This document shows, piece after piece, positions 9,464-17,820 of a stretch of 64,000 bases of DNA. Positions within the stretch are counted from its first letter, which is position 1. Every line of letters begins with the position of its first letter. The notes beneath the pieces were generated by a model. It ran no database searches, was not told the origin of the DNA, and saw only the letters and a program-made list of their open reading frames with translations. The position numbers and the translations under genes are program-made. Source of the stretch: Actinoplanes italicus (GTDB lineage: Bacteria > Actinomycetota > Actinomycetes > Mycobacteriales > Micromonosporaceae); NCBI RefSeq assembly GCF_003001815.1, contig NZ_PVMZ01000002.1:124001-188000 (forward strand), given 5' to 3'.

Positions 9464-9528
9464 AGGCTATGGGCGTGGGACAGCCGCAACATGAACACCG
9501 GTGAACGAGGGCGGGCCTGGTGGTGAAC
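9464..9528 (-). promoter_or_regulatory. phoU promoter with PHO box (RegX3/PhoP operator)
   Basis: Read on the minus strand from 9528, four consecutive 11-nt units end at 9485. Units 1 and 3 begin with GTTCACC, exactly 22 nt apart, the direct-repeat periodicity described for Streptomyces PhoP binding sites. A -10-like TAGCCT follows at 9469-9464, placing the repeats over the -35 region, as expected for an activator. The neighbouring genes encode the phosphate-sensing kinase, its regulator and PhoU. Confidence 0.7.
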
Positions 9529-9588
9529 ATTATTCGACGTGCGCCCGATTTGCCGTAATGGCCCTGTGGTTCAGGTAAACAATGACCC

Positions 9589-9594
9589 TACGAT
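9589..9594 (+). promoter_or_regulatory. -10 element of senX3, leaderless
   Basis: TACGAT lies 6 nt before the GTG start of senX3, so transcription would begin at or near the start codon. No Shine-Dalgarno sequence is present. The -35 region (TGTGGT) is poor, consistent with dependence on an activator. Confidence 0.55.
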
Positions 9595-9600
9595 CGCGGG

Positions 9601-10881
9601 GTGGAGTGGGAATACGCCGTCGGCATGGTTTCTGCCGCGCTCGCCGTCGGTGTGGGAGCGGGGCTGGTCCTTGCCCGGATTCGCCGACCGGGTGGATCGG
9701 TCCTGGGCGGGTCCCCGGAGGGGAGAACCGCCATCGAACCGGACGACGACCGCCCGGCGGGCAAACACGGCCTGAAAGGGCTCGGCCGCAAGAGTCTCGA
9801 CTCGCTACGGGTGGGTGTCGTCGTCCTCGACGCGGACGACCATCCGGTGCTGGTCAACCCGGCCGCCCGTGCGATGGGGCTGCTCCGTTCCGGCGGGGCT
9901 CCCGGCACCATCGCGGCCCATCCGATCCTGCGCACCCTGGCCGGTCAGGTCCGGCGCACCGGTGTACGCCGGGAGGTCGAGCTCGATCTTCCGCGGGGCC
10001 GGGCCGGCGGCGGGCACGCCCCGCTCGGGTTGCACCTGCGGGCCGTGGCGCTGAACGCGACCCACGTCGCGGTCGAGGCCGCGGACGTGACCGAGGCGCA
10101 CCGGCTGGCCCGGGTCCGCCGTGACTTCGTGGCGAACGTGAGTCACGAGCTCAAGACTCCGATCGGCGCGCTCCAGCTGCTGGCCGAGGCGCTGCTCGAC
10201 GCCACGCAACTGCCCGAGGCGGCTCTTGAGTCGCAGTCCGAGGACCTGCTGGCGGCGCGGCGCTTCGCCGAGCGCATCCATCACGAGTCCGCCCGGATGG
10301 GGCGTCTGGTGAACGAGTTGCTCGAGCTGACCCGGCTGCAGGGTGCGGAGCCGCTGCCGAACCCGGAGCCGGTCTCGCTGGACTGGGTGATCGCCGAGGT
10401 GGTCGACCGCACCCGGACGACGTCGTCGGCGAAGGGCATCGAGATCACGTACGACGGGGCCAAGGGCACCATGGCGTACGGCAACGACAGCCAGATCGCC
10501 ACCGCCGTCACCAACCTGGTCGAGAACGCCATCGCGTACTCGGGCGAGGACACCAAGGTCTCGATCACCATGCGTAACAGCGACGACTGGATCGAGATCG
10601 ACGTCACGGACCAGGGCATCGGTATCGCCCCGCAGGACGTCGAGCGCGTCTTCGAACGGTTCTACCGCGCTGATCAGGCCCGTTCCCGGTCCACCGGCGG
10701 CACCGGCCTGGGCCTCGCCATCGTCAAGCACATCGCCACCAACCACGGCGGCCGCGTCGACGTGACCAGTTCACTCGGTGACGGTTCTACGTTCACCCTG
10801 CGCCTACCGGCGCGACCCCCGGAAGCCCCCTCGTCGTCACCGACGGCGATTGAGATCGAGTCCGGTGTGGCCGGGCGCTGA
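9601..10881 (+). CDS. senX3: Phosphate-responsive sensor histidine kinase SenX3/PhoR
   Basis: A 426-residue membrane kinase. One transmembrane segment spans residues 5-26. A PAS-like domain follows at about 65-165, then the HisKA helix with the phosphoacceptor His182 in FVANVSHELKTP. The HATPase domain has the N box NLVENAIAYS, the G1 motif DQGIGIAPQD, the F box FERFYRAD and the G2 motif GTGLGLAI. It autophosphorylates and transfers phosphate to the downstream regulator under phosphate limitation. The start is chosen because a -10 element lies 6 nt upstream and no better start exists. Confidence 0.94.
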   Translation: MEWEYAVGMVSAALAVGVGAGLVLARIRRPGGSVLGGSPEGRTAIEPDDDRPAGKHGLKGLGRKSLDSLRVGVVVLDADDHPVLVNPAARAMGLLRSGGAPGTIAAHPILRTLAGQVRRTGVRREVELDLPRGRAGGGHAPLGLHLRAVALNATHVAVEAADVTEAHRLARVRRDFVANVSHELKTPIGALQLLAEALLDATQLPEAALESQSEDLLAARRFAERIHHESARMGRLVNELLELTRLQGAEPLPNPEPVSLDWVIAEVVDRTRTTSSAKGIEITYDGAKGTMAYGNDSQIATAVTNLVENAIAYSGEDTKVSITMRNSDDWIEIDVTDQGIGIAPQDVERVFERFYRADQARSRSTGGTGLGLAIVKHIATNHGGRVDVTSSLGDGSTFTLRLPARPPEAPSSSPTAIEIESGVAGR

Positions 10882-10911
10882 GCCCATCCACCGACGACGG
10901 AAGGAACTTCA

Positions 10912-11595
10912 TTGGCCCGCGTGCTCGTGGTCGAAGACGAGGAGTCGTTCTCCGACGCCCTGTCGTACATGCTGCGCAAAGAGGGTTTCGAGGTGTCGGT
11001 CGCAGCGACCGGGACCTCCGCCCTGACGCAGTTCGACCGGACCGGCGCCGACATCGTGCTGCTCGACCTCATGCTGCCGGAGATGTCCGGTACCGAGGTG
11101 TGCCGGCAGTTGCGGCAGCGTTCGGCGGTACCGATCATCATGGTGACCGCCCGGGACAGCGAGATCGACAAGGTCGTCGGTCTGGAGATCGGTGCGGACG
11201 ACTACGTCACCAAGCCGTACTCGCCTCGTGAGCTGGTCGCCCGGATCCGTGCGGTGCTCCGCCGGCAGGGCACCGAGGCTGCCGAGGTCACCACGCCGAC
11301 CCTGGCGGCCGGCCCGGTCCGGATGGATGTCGAACGCCACGTCGTGACGGTCGACGGCGGTGGGGTGCAGCTGCCGCTGAAGGAGTTCGAGCTGCTCGAA
11401 CTGCTGCTGCGCAACGCCGGCCGGGTGCTCACCCGCGGCCAGCTGATCGACCGGGTGTGGGGCGCCGACTACGTCGGTGACACCAAGACCCTGGACGTGC
11501 ACGTCAAGCGGTTGCGTTCCAAGGTGGAGCCGGAGCCGTCGGCGCCGCGTTACATCGTCACCGTTCGAGGACTCGGCTACAAATTCGAACCGTGA
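10912..11595 (+). CDS. regX3: OmpR/PhoB-family response regulator RegX3
   Basis: A 227-residue DNA-binding regulator. The receiver domain covers residues 1-115, with the acidic pair at residues 8-9 and phosphoacceptor Asp52 in IVLLDLMLPEMSG. The winged-helix domain covers about 130-227, with the recognition region ending in the YIVTVRGLGYKF signature. The start is TTG at 10912, preceded by AAGGAA. Together with SenX3 it controls phosphate scavenging genes and probably binds the repeat upstream of phoU. It lies 30 nt after senX3 and is co-transcribed. Confidence 0.94.
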   Translation: MARVLVVEDEESFSDALSYMLRKEGFEVSVAATGTSALTQFDRTGADIVLLDLMLPEMSGTEVCRQLRQRSAVPIIMVTARDSEIDKVVGLEIGADDYVTKPYSPRELVARIRAVLRRQGTEAAEVTTPTLAAGPVRMDVERHVVTVDGGGVQLPLKEFELLELLLRNAGRVLTRGQLIDRVWGADYVGDTKTLDVHVKRLRSKVEPEPSAPRYIVTVRGLGYKFEP

Positions 11596-11628
11596 TCAAT
11601 CCTTGCCTGTTGACATCCTGTCATGGGA

Positions 11629-12447
11629 CTATGGAGTGGTCGGGTGGCCCGCCCGTGATCGGGTCACCCGACGCTTCTCGGCGCTTGCCGGGTGGATGGC
11701 GACCAGGCCGGCCCTGAGCCGGTTCGCGCAGAGCTCGGCCAGCTTCTCGTAAGCCGCCACCCCGACGAGCTCGGTCAGCTCCGGGCCGTAGGTGACATAC
11801 ATCGGCTCGGTCCCCACGTGAGCGTCCGGCGACGATGTGCACCACCAGGCCAGATCGTGGCCGCCCGGCCCCCAGCCGCGCCGGTCGAACTCACTCAACG
11901 TGGACTGCAGCAGCTTCGTGCCGTCCGGGCGGGTGATCCAGTCCTGCTCGCGGCGGACGGGGAGCTGCCAGCAGACGTCCGGCTTGTACTTGAGCGGATG
12001 CACACCGTCCCGCAGCGCCTGCGCGTGCAGGGCGCAGCCACCGCCGCCCTCGAAGCCGGCCTCGTTGAGGAACACGCAGGGGCCGTCGGCGGAGCGGGTG
12101 GCCGTACGTCGCGCGGGTTTGCTGCCGTCGACGGTGTCCACCTCGGTGTAATTCTTGAACCCGCGACGGTAGTGCTGCCAGGTCTGCGGCGTGAGTTTCG
12201 CTGCCGCCGCCTTCACCCGGTTCTCGTCGTCCGCGTCGGTGAAGAACGCCCCGTGCGAGCAGCAGCCGTCCTCGGCGCGGCCCGGCAGGATGCCCCGGCA
12301 CGCGGAGCCGAACACGCAGGTCCAGCGGGAGAGGAGCCACGTCAGGTCGGCCCGGACCAGGTGCTGCTCGTCGGCGGGATCGAGGAACTCGATCCACTCG
12401 CGAGGGAAGTCGAGCGGTACTTCCCGGCGTGGTGTCGCGCGGCTCAT
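11629..12447 (-). CDS. Cys-rich conserved actinobacterial protein (Rv0495c-like)
   Basis: A 272-residue soluble protein with many conserved cysteines, including [18 protein letters not shown] and G-G-G-C-A-L-H. The spacing suggests a metal or iron-sulfur centre of the YkgJ or DUF3109 kind, but this is inference. Its position after regX3 matches Rv0495c. It converges with regX3, with only 33 nt between stops. The ATG at 12447 lacks a Shine-Dalgarno element but has TACGCT 7 nt upstream (12455-12460), indicating a leaderless transcript. Function unknown. Confidence 0.75.
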   Translation of the reverse strand: MSRATPRREVPLDFPREWIEFLDPADEQHLVRADLTWLLSRWTCVFGSACRGILPGRAEDGCCSHGAFFTDADDENRVKAAAAKLTPQTWQHYRRGFKNYTEVDTVDGSKPARRTATRSADGPCVFLNEAGFEGGGGCALHAQALRDGVHPLKYKPDVCWQLPVRREQDWITRPDGTKLLQSTLSEFDRRGWGPGGHDLAWWCTSSPDAHVGTEPMYVTYGPELTELVGVAAYEKLAELCANRLRAGLVAIHPASAEKRRVTRSRAGHPTTP

Positions 12448-12532
12448 CCGGCTCAGCGTACGCCCACCGGTGGATCATGACCGTTTAGAGCTGATATATC
12501 CGGCCCTGTTGCACGCGGCTACGCTTGGGGGC

Positions 12533-13342
12533 GTGACTTCCCGCGTACCCGTGCTTCTCTCCAGCTCCTCGGTCTTCCCGGAGCCGACCGCGGCGGCGTT
12601 CGAGATGGCGGCCACGGTCGGCTACGACGGTCTCGAGGTCATGGTGTGGACCGACGCCGTCAGCCAGGACGCCGGCGCCCTCAAGGGGCTGGCCGACCAC
12701 TACGACGTGCCGGTCCTCTCGGTGCACGCCCCCTGCCTGCTCGTGACCCAGCGGGTGTGGAGCTCCGACCCGTGGGAGCGGCTGTCCCGCGCCGCCCAGC
12801 TCGCCGAGACGCTCGGCGCGCCGACCGTGGTCGTGCACCCGCCGTTCCGCTGGCAGGGTGATTACGCGCGCAACTTCGCCGAGGGCCTGATGAGGGTCCG
12901 TGGCCGGCACCCGGATCTGACCTTCGCGGTGGAGAACATGTTCCCGGTCAAGATGGCCGGCCGCTGGGTGGTGCCCTACAACCCCGGCTGGGACCCGACC
13001 GAGACCGGCTTCGACGCCTACACGCTCGATCTCTCGCACTGTGCCGCCAGCCGCATCGACGCGCTGGAGATGGCCGACAGGATGGGCGCCGGCATGCGGC
13101 ACGTGCACCTCGGCGACGGGACCGGCGAGGGCCGCGACGAGCACCTGGTGCCGGGCCGGGGCAATCAGCCCTGTGCCGAACTGCTGCGATCGCTGGCCGG
13201 CCGCGGGTTCACCGGCTCGGTGGCGCTCGAGATCAACACGCGCAAGGCGGCGAGCCGGCCGGCCCGTGAGGCTGACCTGCGTGAGGCGCTGGAGTTCGCC
13301 CGGCTGCACCTCGAGCCGAGCAAAGCGGTCACGCAGGGGTGA
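12533..13342 (+). CDS. Sugar phosphate isomerase/epimerase-like TIM barrel protein
   Basis: A 269-residue protein of the xylose isomerase-like / endonuclease IV superfamily. Putative metal ligands occur at strand ends: TVVVHPPF, FAVENMFP, LDLSHCAAS, RHVHLGDG and VALEINTR. It is the counterpart of Rv0498. The physiological substrate is unknown. The GTG at 12533 has TACGCT 7 nt upstream (12520-12525), pointing to a leaderless message; the frame is open further upstream but that part is antisense to the preceding gene. Its 3' end overlaps the convergent CGNR gene by 14 nt. Confidence 0.78.
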   Translation: MTSRVPVLLSSSSVFPEPTAAAFEMAATVGYDGLEVMVWTDAVSQDAGALKGLADHYDVPVLSVHAPCLLVTQRVWSSDPWERLSRAAQLAETLGAPTVVVHPPFRWQGDYARNFAEGLMRVRGRHPDLTFAVENMFPVKMAGRWVVPYNPGWDPTETGFDAYTLDLSHCAASRIDALEMADRMGAGMRHVHLGDGTGEGRDEHLVPGRGNQPCAELLRSLAGRGFTGSVALEINTRKAASRPAREADLREALEFARLHLEPSKAVTQG

Positions 13343-13868
13343 GGTTCTCCGCGGCGCGCTTGCGGGCGCGGTGCGCCGCCACGTGCGACCGGGTCGCGCA
13401 GCGCTCCGAGCAGAAGCGGCGGCAGTTGTTGGACGACGTGTCGAGATAGACGTTGCCGCAGCGTTCGTCGGCGCAGATGCCGAACCGGGCGCTGCCGTAC
13501 TCGCAGAGCCAGACCGACAGGCCCCAGACGGCGCCCGCGAGGTACTCGGCGCTGACCGAGGAACCGCGGCTGGTCACGTGCATGTGCCAGTCGCTCGCGT
13601 CGTGACCGGAGATGCGTGGCTGCACCGGGTACGCCTCGAGGAGGCCGTTCAACTCGCGCACGGCCTCGTTGTCCTGTCCGGTGGTGCCGAACTCGAAGAC
13701 CTCACGCAGCCGGCGCTGGGCGCGGCGGAACGTCACCAGGTCCTTCTCGGCGACCTGGTCGCGCATGTATGCCTGCTCGCCGGAGAACAGGGCCCGCAAC
13801 CCGGCGAGATCGTCCAGGCCCGCGTTGACGAGGTCGATCGCGGTCCGGGCGTACGCATCGAAGTTCAC
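13329..13868 (-). CDS. CGNR zinc-finger domain protein
   Basis: A 179-residue protein. The N-terminal half is helical and matches the stress-induced/ABATE-type domain often paired with CGNR. The C-terminal half has the signature C-A-D-E-R-C-G-N-V-Y-L-D followed by R-R-F-C-S-E-R-C-A-T-R, a four-Cys zinc finger that probably binds DNA. The family is annotated as likely transcription factors; targets are unknown. The GTG start has TACCGT 6 nt upstream (13875-13880 on the complementary strand), indicating leaderless transcription. Confidence 0.82.
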   Translation of the reverse strand: MNFDAYARTAIDLVNAGLDDLAGLRALFSGEQAYMRDQVAEKDLVTFRRAQRRLREVFEFGTTGQDNEAVRELNGLLEAYPVQPRISGHDASDWHMHVTSRGSSVSAEYLAGAVWGLSVWLCEYGSARFGICADERCGNVYLDTSSNNCRRFCSERCATRSHVAAHRARKRAAENLTPA

Positions 13869-13953
13869 CCGACAACGGTAGCCGCACCGGGCCCGATGGG
13901 GCACGTATGTGTTGCCCGGCGTCCGGACCAGGTCCGAAGGTTACGCTCGGCGC

Positions 13954-14874
13954 ATGCTCCGTTCCCTGTTTCTCGCCGCGGCCGGCTCCGCCCGGATCGG
14001 GCGCCTTGTCGAGTCCGCCCCGGTCAGCCGCGGCATCGTGCAGCGCTTCGTCGCCGGGCAGAGCACCGACGAGGTTCTGCAGGTCAGTCGCGAGTTGGCC
14101 GACGACGGCCTGACCGTCAGTCTCGATCATCTGGGTGAGGACACCCGGACCATAGAGCAGGCGGTGGCCGCCCGCGACGAGTACCTCTCGGTCCTCGGAC
14201 GGCTCAAGGGCGCCGGACTCACTCCGGCGGTCGAGGTCAGCGTGAAGCTCTCGGCCCTCGGCCAGAGGATCGACGAGAAATTGGCGTACGAGCACGCGCG
14301 CGCCGTCTGTGCCGCGGCGGCGGAGGCCGGCACCACCGTCACGCTGGACGCCGAGGATCACGTCTCCACGGACGCCACCCTGGAGACCCTCGTCGAGCTG
14401 CGCCGCGACTACCCGTCGACCGGCGCCGCTCTGCAGGCGCACCTGCGCCGGACCGAGGGGGACTGCCGGGAACTGTCCACGGCCGGCTCGCGGGTGCGGT
14501 TGTGCAAGGGCGCCTACGCGGAGCCGGAGTCGGTGGCGTTCCAGTCCGCGCTCGACGTGGACAAGTCGTTCGTGCGCTGCCTGAACATCCTGATGTCGGG
14601 GGAGTGCTACCCGATGGTGGCGACCCACGACCCGCGGCTGATCGCGATCGCCGAGGACCGGGCCCGCTGGTTCGACCGTTCCCCCGCGGAGTACGAGTTC
14701 CAGATGCTCTACGGCGTCCGCCCCGAGGAGCAGTCCCGGCTGCTGGGCAACGGCCACACGGTGCGGATCTACCTGCCGTACGGCGCCGAGTGGTACGGCT
14801 ACCTGATGCGCCGTCTCGCCGACCGCCCGGCGAACGTGGGCTTCCTGGCACGCGCGGTGACGTCTCGGAAATAA
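13954..14874 (+). CDS. Proline dehydrogenase (monofunctional PRODH)
   Basis: A 306-residue FAD-dependent enzyme oxidising proline to pyrroline-5-carboxylate. The barrel motifs include VSVKLSALGQ, T-L-D-A-E-D-H, R-L-C-K-G-A-Y and MVATHDPRLI. Near the C-terminus EFQMLYGVR and R-I-Y-L-P-Y-G match the substrate-binding helix, and Y-L-M-R-R-L-A-D-R-P closes the family signature. It lacks the P5C dehydrogenase domain of PutA. The ATG at 13954 has TACGCT 6 nt upstream (13942-13947). No P5C dehydrogenase gene is adjacent. Confidence 0.92.
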   Translation: MLRSLFLAAAGSARIGRLVESAPVSRGIVQRFVAGQSTDEVLQVSRELADDGLTVSLDHLGEDTRTIEQAVAARDEYLSVLGRLKGAGLTPAVEVSVKLSALGQRIDEKLAYEHARAVCAAAAEAGTTVTLDAEDHVSTDATLETLVELRRDYPSTGAALQAHLRRTEGDCRELSTAGSRVRLCKGAYAEPESVAFQSALDVDKSFVRCLNILMSGECYPMVATHDPRLIAIAEDRARWFDRSPAEYEFQMLYGVRPEEQSRLLGNGHTVRIYLPYGAEWYGYLMRRLADRPANVGFLARAVTSRK

Positions 14875-15054
14875 AGGTCCATACCACCACGTATCCGGCG
14901 TGTCGGGCTTGACTTTTTCTGGGCATTTCACGGAACGTATCGCGTTGGTCACAGCCGTATCGATACCGTTCTGATGACACGCACGTCGTCCCCGCGGCGT
15001 CCGGGAGCCACCGGCCGCGGCGGATCGTGCCAGTGAGAGGATCGGTGCGACGAG

Positions 15055-15267
15055 ATGACGGGTCCAGCCCAGACCGAGGAACGACTCTCGGAGGTACGGT
15101 TTCTGACCGTGGCCGAGGTGGCCGCGCTGATGCGGGTTTCCAAGATGACCGTCTACCGGCTCGTGCACGGCGGTGACCTCACCGCTGTCCGGGTCGGACG
15201 TTCGTTCCGGGTGCCCGAGCACGCGGTGCACGAGTATCTTCGCGGCGCCTTCTCGCAAAGCGCCTGA
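15055..15267 (+). CDS. Small helix-turn-helix DNA-binding protein (Rv0500A-like)
   Basis: A 70-residue MerR-like winged HTH of the excisionase domain type: [20 protein letters not shown] forms the HTH and [18 protein letters not shown] the wing. It is the counterpart of Rv0500A, found next to bS22 in many actinobacteria, so it is a chromosomal regulator and not a phage excisionase. BldC is a related but distinct protein. The target is unknown. About 170 nt separate it from bS22 on the same strand. Confidence 0.85.
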   Translation: MTGPAQTEERLSEVRFLTVAEVAALMRVSKMTVYRLVHGGDLTAVRVGRSFRVPEHAVHEYLRGAFSQSA

Positions 15268-15434
15268 CGACCGGGGTCGTGTTGGCCCGACGGGAACGTG
15301 CCGGTACGCTGGACCGGTTGGTTCCCGGGTCTACGCGCGCCGTGCACATGGCGCCGCTGCTCCGGGCGCCGTCCCAGTCCGGGGCCGGCCGTGCGCCGGG
15401 CCCACCCAACATGGTTTCTCGAGAGGCTTTTCGT

Positions 15435-15536
15435 ATGGGCTCCGTGGTCAAGAAGCGCCGCAAGCGTATGGCGAAGAAGAAGCACCGCAAGCTGCTGCGC
15501 AAGACCCGCGTCCAGCGTCGCCGTCTCGGCAAGTGA
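15435..15536 (+). CDS. Small ribosomal protein bS22 (AURKAIP1/COX24 domain)
   Basis: A 33-residue, extremely basic protein, [20 protein letters not shown] onward, ending R-R-R-L-G-K. It is the actinobacterial 30S protein bS22 (Rv0500B in M. tuberculosis), which binds rRNA near the decoding region. GAGAGG lies 9 nt before the ATG. A frame runs further upstream, but the family length and ribosome binding site fix this start. A strong terminator follows directly. Confidence 0.92.
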   Translation: MGSVVKKRRKRMAKKKHRKLLRKTRVQRRRLGK

Positions 15537-15570
15537 CCGCCGGCCGGGTTGAATTCCCGGCTGTCGGCGG
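15537..15570 (+). terminator. Terminator after bS22
   Basis: Arms CCGCCG + GCCGGG (15537-15548) and CCCGGC + CGGCGG (15556-15561, 15565-15570) pair around the loop TTGAATT, with a 3-nt bulge. It begins at the base after the stop codon. Confidence 0.8.
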
Positions 15571-15612
15571 CACTTGCCGTCTGTTAGAGGCCGCGCATCG
15601 AAGGGTGCACCC

Positions 15613-16698
15613 GTGGTGACCTCACCGCCCAGCGTCGTCGTGGTCACCGGAGTCAGCCGTTTTCTCGGCGCTCGGGTGGCCGCCCGCCTCGCCGCGGATC
15701 CTCGTATCGACCGTGTCGTCGGTCTGGATCCGCACGACCCGCCTGCACGCCTTCTGGGCCTGCTCGAGGGGGTCGAGCGGATCCGGGCCGACGCACGTGC
15801 GGCCACCGAGGCCATCGCCGATCTCGGCGCCGAAGCCGTCGTGCACCTGGCAGTGACCAGCGTGCCCGACGCGAAGCACGGCGGCCGCGCGGCGATGAAA
15901 GAACAGAACGTCATCGGCACCATGCAGGTGCTGGCCGCGGCCCAGGGTGCGCCCGGGCTGCGCAAACTCGTGGTGCGTTCGTCCACCGCCGCCTACGGCG
16001 CCTCGTTCCGCGACCCGGCGGTCTTCACCGAGGACACCGAGCCGCGCGCCGTGCCGCGTGGCGCGTTCGCCCGAGACATCCTCGACATCGAGGGGTACGT
16101 CCGCGGATTCCGCCGGCGCCGGTCCGAGGTCGCGGCGACCGTCCTGCGCTTCGCCCCCATGATCAGCTCGTCCGCTGAGACGTCGCTGACCCGCTACTTC
16201 GCACAGCCCGTCGTGCCGACCGTGCTCGGCCGCGACGCTCGGCTGCAGTTCGTGCACGTCGAGGACGCGCTGGAGATCCTGCACCGCGCGGTGACCGAGG
16301 ACCACCCGGGCACCTTCAACGTCGCCGGCTCCGGTGTCCTGATGCTCTCCCAGGCCGTGCGCCGGGCCGGCCGGATCTCGCTGCCGCTGCCCGAGCCGGC
16401 CCTCTCCACCGGCGCGGCCATGCTCCGCAACCTCGGCGTCGAGCAGATCGGCATGGACCAGATCGACCTCTTCGTCCACGGCCGGGTGGTCGACACGACC
16501 CGCCTGGTCCGGGAGTTCGGCTTCACCCCGCGTACCACGGTCGAGGCGTTCGAGGAGTTCATCAAGACACACGCGGACGGTTCCACGCTGACCGCGGACC
16601 GGCTGGCCGCGGCCGAGAACGCGATCCTGGACGGCATCCGCCGGGTCCGGGCCGCGGCGGCCGAGACCTCCCCGGCTGCGGGACGGGAGACGCCGTGA
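15613..16698 (+). CDS. NAD-dependent epimerase/dehydratase (GalE2/Rv0501-like)
   Basis: A 361-residue extended SDR. The N-terminal nucleotide motif is VVVVTGVSRFLGARVA (G-x-x-x-L-G type). The S-S-T-A-A-Y-G segment supplies the catalytic Ser, but no canonical Y-x-x-x-K is evident, so it may be an atypical member that binds NAD without epimerase activity. Position between bS22 and a PlsC-type gene matches Rv0501. GTG at 15613 follows GAAGGG by 7 nt. The stop overlaps the next start (GTGA). Confidence 0.82.
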   Translation: MVTSPPSVVVVTGVSRFLGARVAARLAADPRIDRVVGLDPHDPPARLLGLLEGVERIRADARAATEAIADLGAEAVVHLAVTSVPDAKHGGRAAMKEQNVIGTMQVLAAAQGAPGLRKLVVRSSTAAYGASFRDPAVFTEDTEPRAVPRGAFARDILDIEGYVRGFRRRRSEVAATVLRFAPMISSSAETSLTRYFAQPVVPTVLGRDARLQFVHVEDALEILHRAVTEDHPGTFNVAGSGVLMLSQAVRRAGRISLPLPEPALSTGAAMLRNLGVEQIGMDQIDLFVHGRVVDTTRLVREFGFTPRTTVEAFEEFIKTHADGSTLTADRLAAAENAILDGIRRVRAAAAETSPAAGRETP

Positions 16699-17693
16699 GC
16701 CAGGACGAGTACCGCGACATGCTGCCCGGCCACACCGAGTTCAAGCTGCCCGAGCCACCACCGGTGCAGCGGGTCAACGGCCGGCGTCCGATTCCCGAGA
16801 AGGGCGAGCCGATGCCGCAGGCGCCGGAGCCCACCACCGCTGCGGCCACCCTGGACGTCTGGGACCAGCGGATCGCCGACGGCCTGGCCTTTCTGCGGCG
16901 GCGACTGGCCGGGGCGTACGAGGTGGACGAGTTCGGCTTCGATCCGGAGCTGACCGATGCCCTCTTCCACCCGCTGCTGAAGATCCTTTACCGCGACTGG
17001 TTCCGGACCGAGGTGTTCGGCATCGAGAACGTGCCGGCTGACGGCAGTGCGCTGGTGGTGGGCAATCACTCCGGCACGATCGCGCTGGACGCCCTGATGC
17101 TCACCGTCGCCATCCGCGACAAGCACCCGGACAACCGGCACCTGCGCCTGCTCGGTGCCGACCTGGTCTTCCGGATGCCGGTGATGAGCGAGATGGCCCG
17201 GGCGGCCGGTGCGACCGTCGCCTGCAACCCGGACGCCGAGCGCCTGATGAACTCGGGTCAGCTGGTCGGCGTCTTCCCGGAGGGCTTCAAGGGCATCGGT
17301 AAGCACTTCTCCGAGCGTTACAAGCTGCAGCGCTTCGGCCGCGGCGGGTTCGTGTCGGCGGCTCTGCGCACCGGTACCCCGATCGTGCCGGTCGCGATCG
17401 TCGGTGCCGAGGAGATCTATCCGATCCTGGCCGACCTCAAGCCGCTGGCCCGCCTGCTCGGTATTCCGTACTTCCCCGTCACCCCGACCTTCCCCATGCT
17501 GGGGCCGCTGGGCATGGTCCCGCTGCCGAGCAAGTGGCTGATCGAGTTCTGCCCGCCGATCCCGACCGCGCACCTCACCGAGTTCGCGGACGATCCGCTG
17601 GTCGTCTACAACCTCGCCGATCAGGTACGCGAGACGATCCAGGCGACCCTGCACGAGTTGCTGGAGAAGCGGCCGGACCCCTTCGGGCCGTGA
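16695..17693 (+). CDS. Lysophospholipid acyltransferase family protein (Rv0502-like)
   Basis: A 332-residue PlsC/LPLAT-type acyltransferase. The catalytic block is V-G-N-H-S-G-T-I-A-L-D, and the second block is VFPEGFKGIGK, which binds the phosphate of the acceptor. A proline-rich N-terminal 45 residues precede the domain. It probably acylates a membrane glycerophospholipid or lipoglycan; the precise acceptor is unknown. It is translationally coupled to the upstream epimerase-like gene, the same pair as Rv0501-Rv0502, which suggests joint work in envelope lipid metabolism. Confidence 0.85.
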   Translation: MSQDEYRDMLPGHTEFKLPEPPPVQRVNGRRPIPEKGEPMPQAPEPTTAAATLDVWDQRIADGLAFLRRRLAGAYEVDEFGFDPELTDALFHPLLKILYRDWFRTEVFGIENVPADGSALVVGNHSGTIALDALMLTVAIRDKHPDNRHLRLLGADLVFRMPVMSEMARAAGATVACNPDAERLMNSGQLVGVFPEGFKGIGKHFSERYKLQRFGRGGFVSAALRTGTPIVPVAIVGAEEIYPILADLKPLARLLGIPYFPVTPTFPMLGPLGMVPLPSKWLIEFCPPIPTAHLTEFADDPLVVYNLADQVRETIQATLHELLEKRPDPFGP

Positions 17694-17751
17694 ACGTGAG
17701 TGAGTGCCAATCTTCTGGAGCCGCCCACCCGTCCGTCCTATAGTGACGGTT

Positions 17752-17792
17752 GAGGGGCGGCCCCGGAGTGTTGAGCTCCGGCACCGCCCCTC
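17752..17792. terminator. Terminator between convergent genes
   Basis: Outer arms GAGGGGCGG (17752-17760) and CCGCCCCTC (17784-17792) and inner arms CCGGAG/CTCCGG form a two-part hairpin between the acyltransferase gene and the DUF5667 gene. Confidence 0.8.
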
Positions 17793-17820
17793 GCCACGTT
17801 CTCGAGCAGGCCGTTCCTGA

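Noticed and set aside
14900..14945. TTGACT -35 upstream of the small HTH gene
   Set aside because: No -10 hexamer lies at 16-18 nt spacing, so a promoter call is not supported.
15055..15267. Phage or plasmid excisionase
   Set aside because: The HTH is of excisionase type, but the gene neighbours (bS22, Rv0501- and Rv0502-like genes) are conserved chromosomal genes and no integrase or attachment site is seen.
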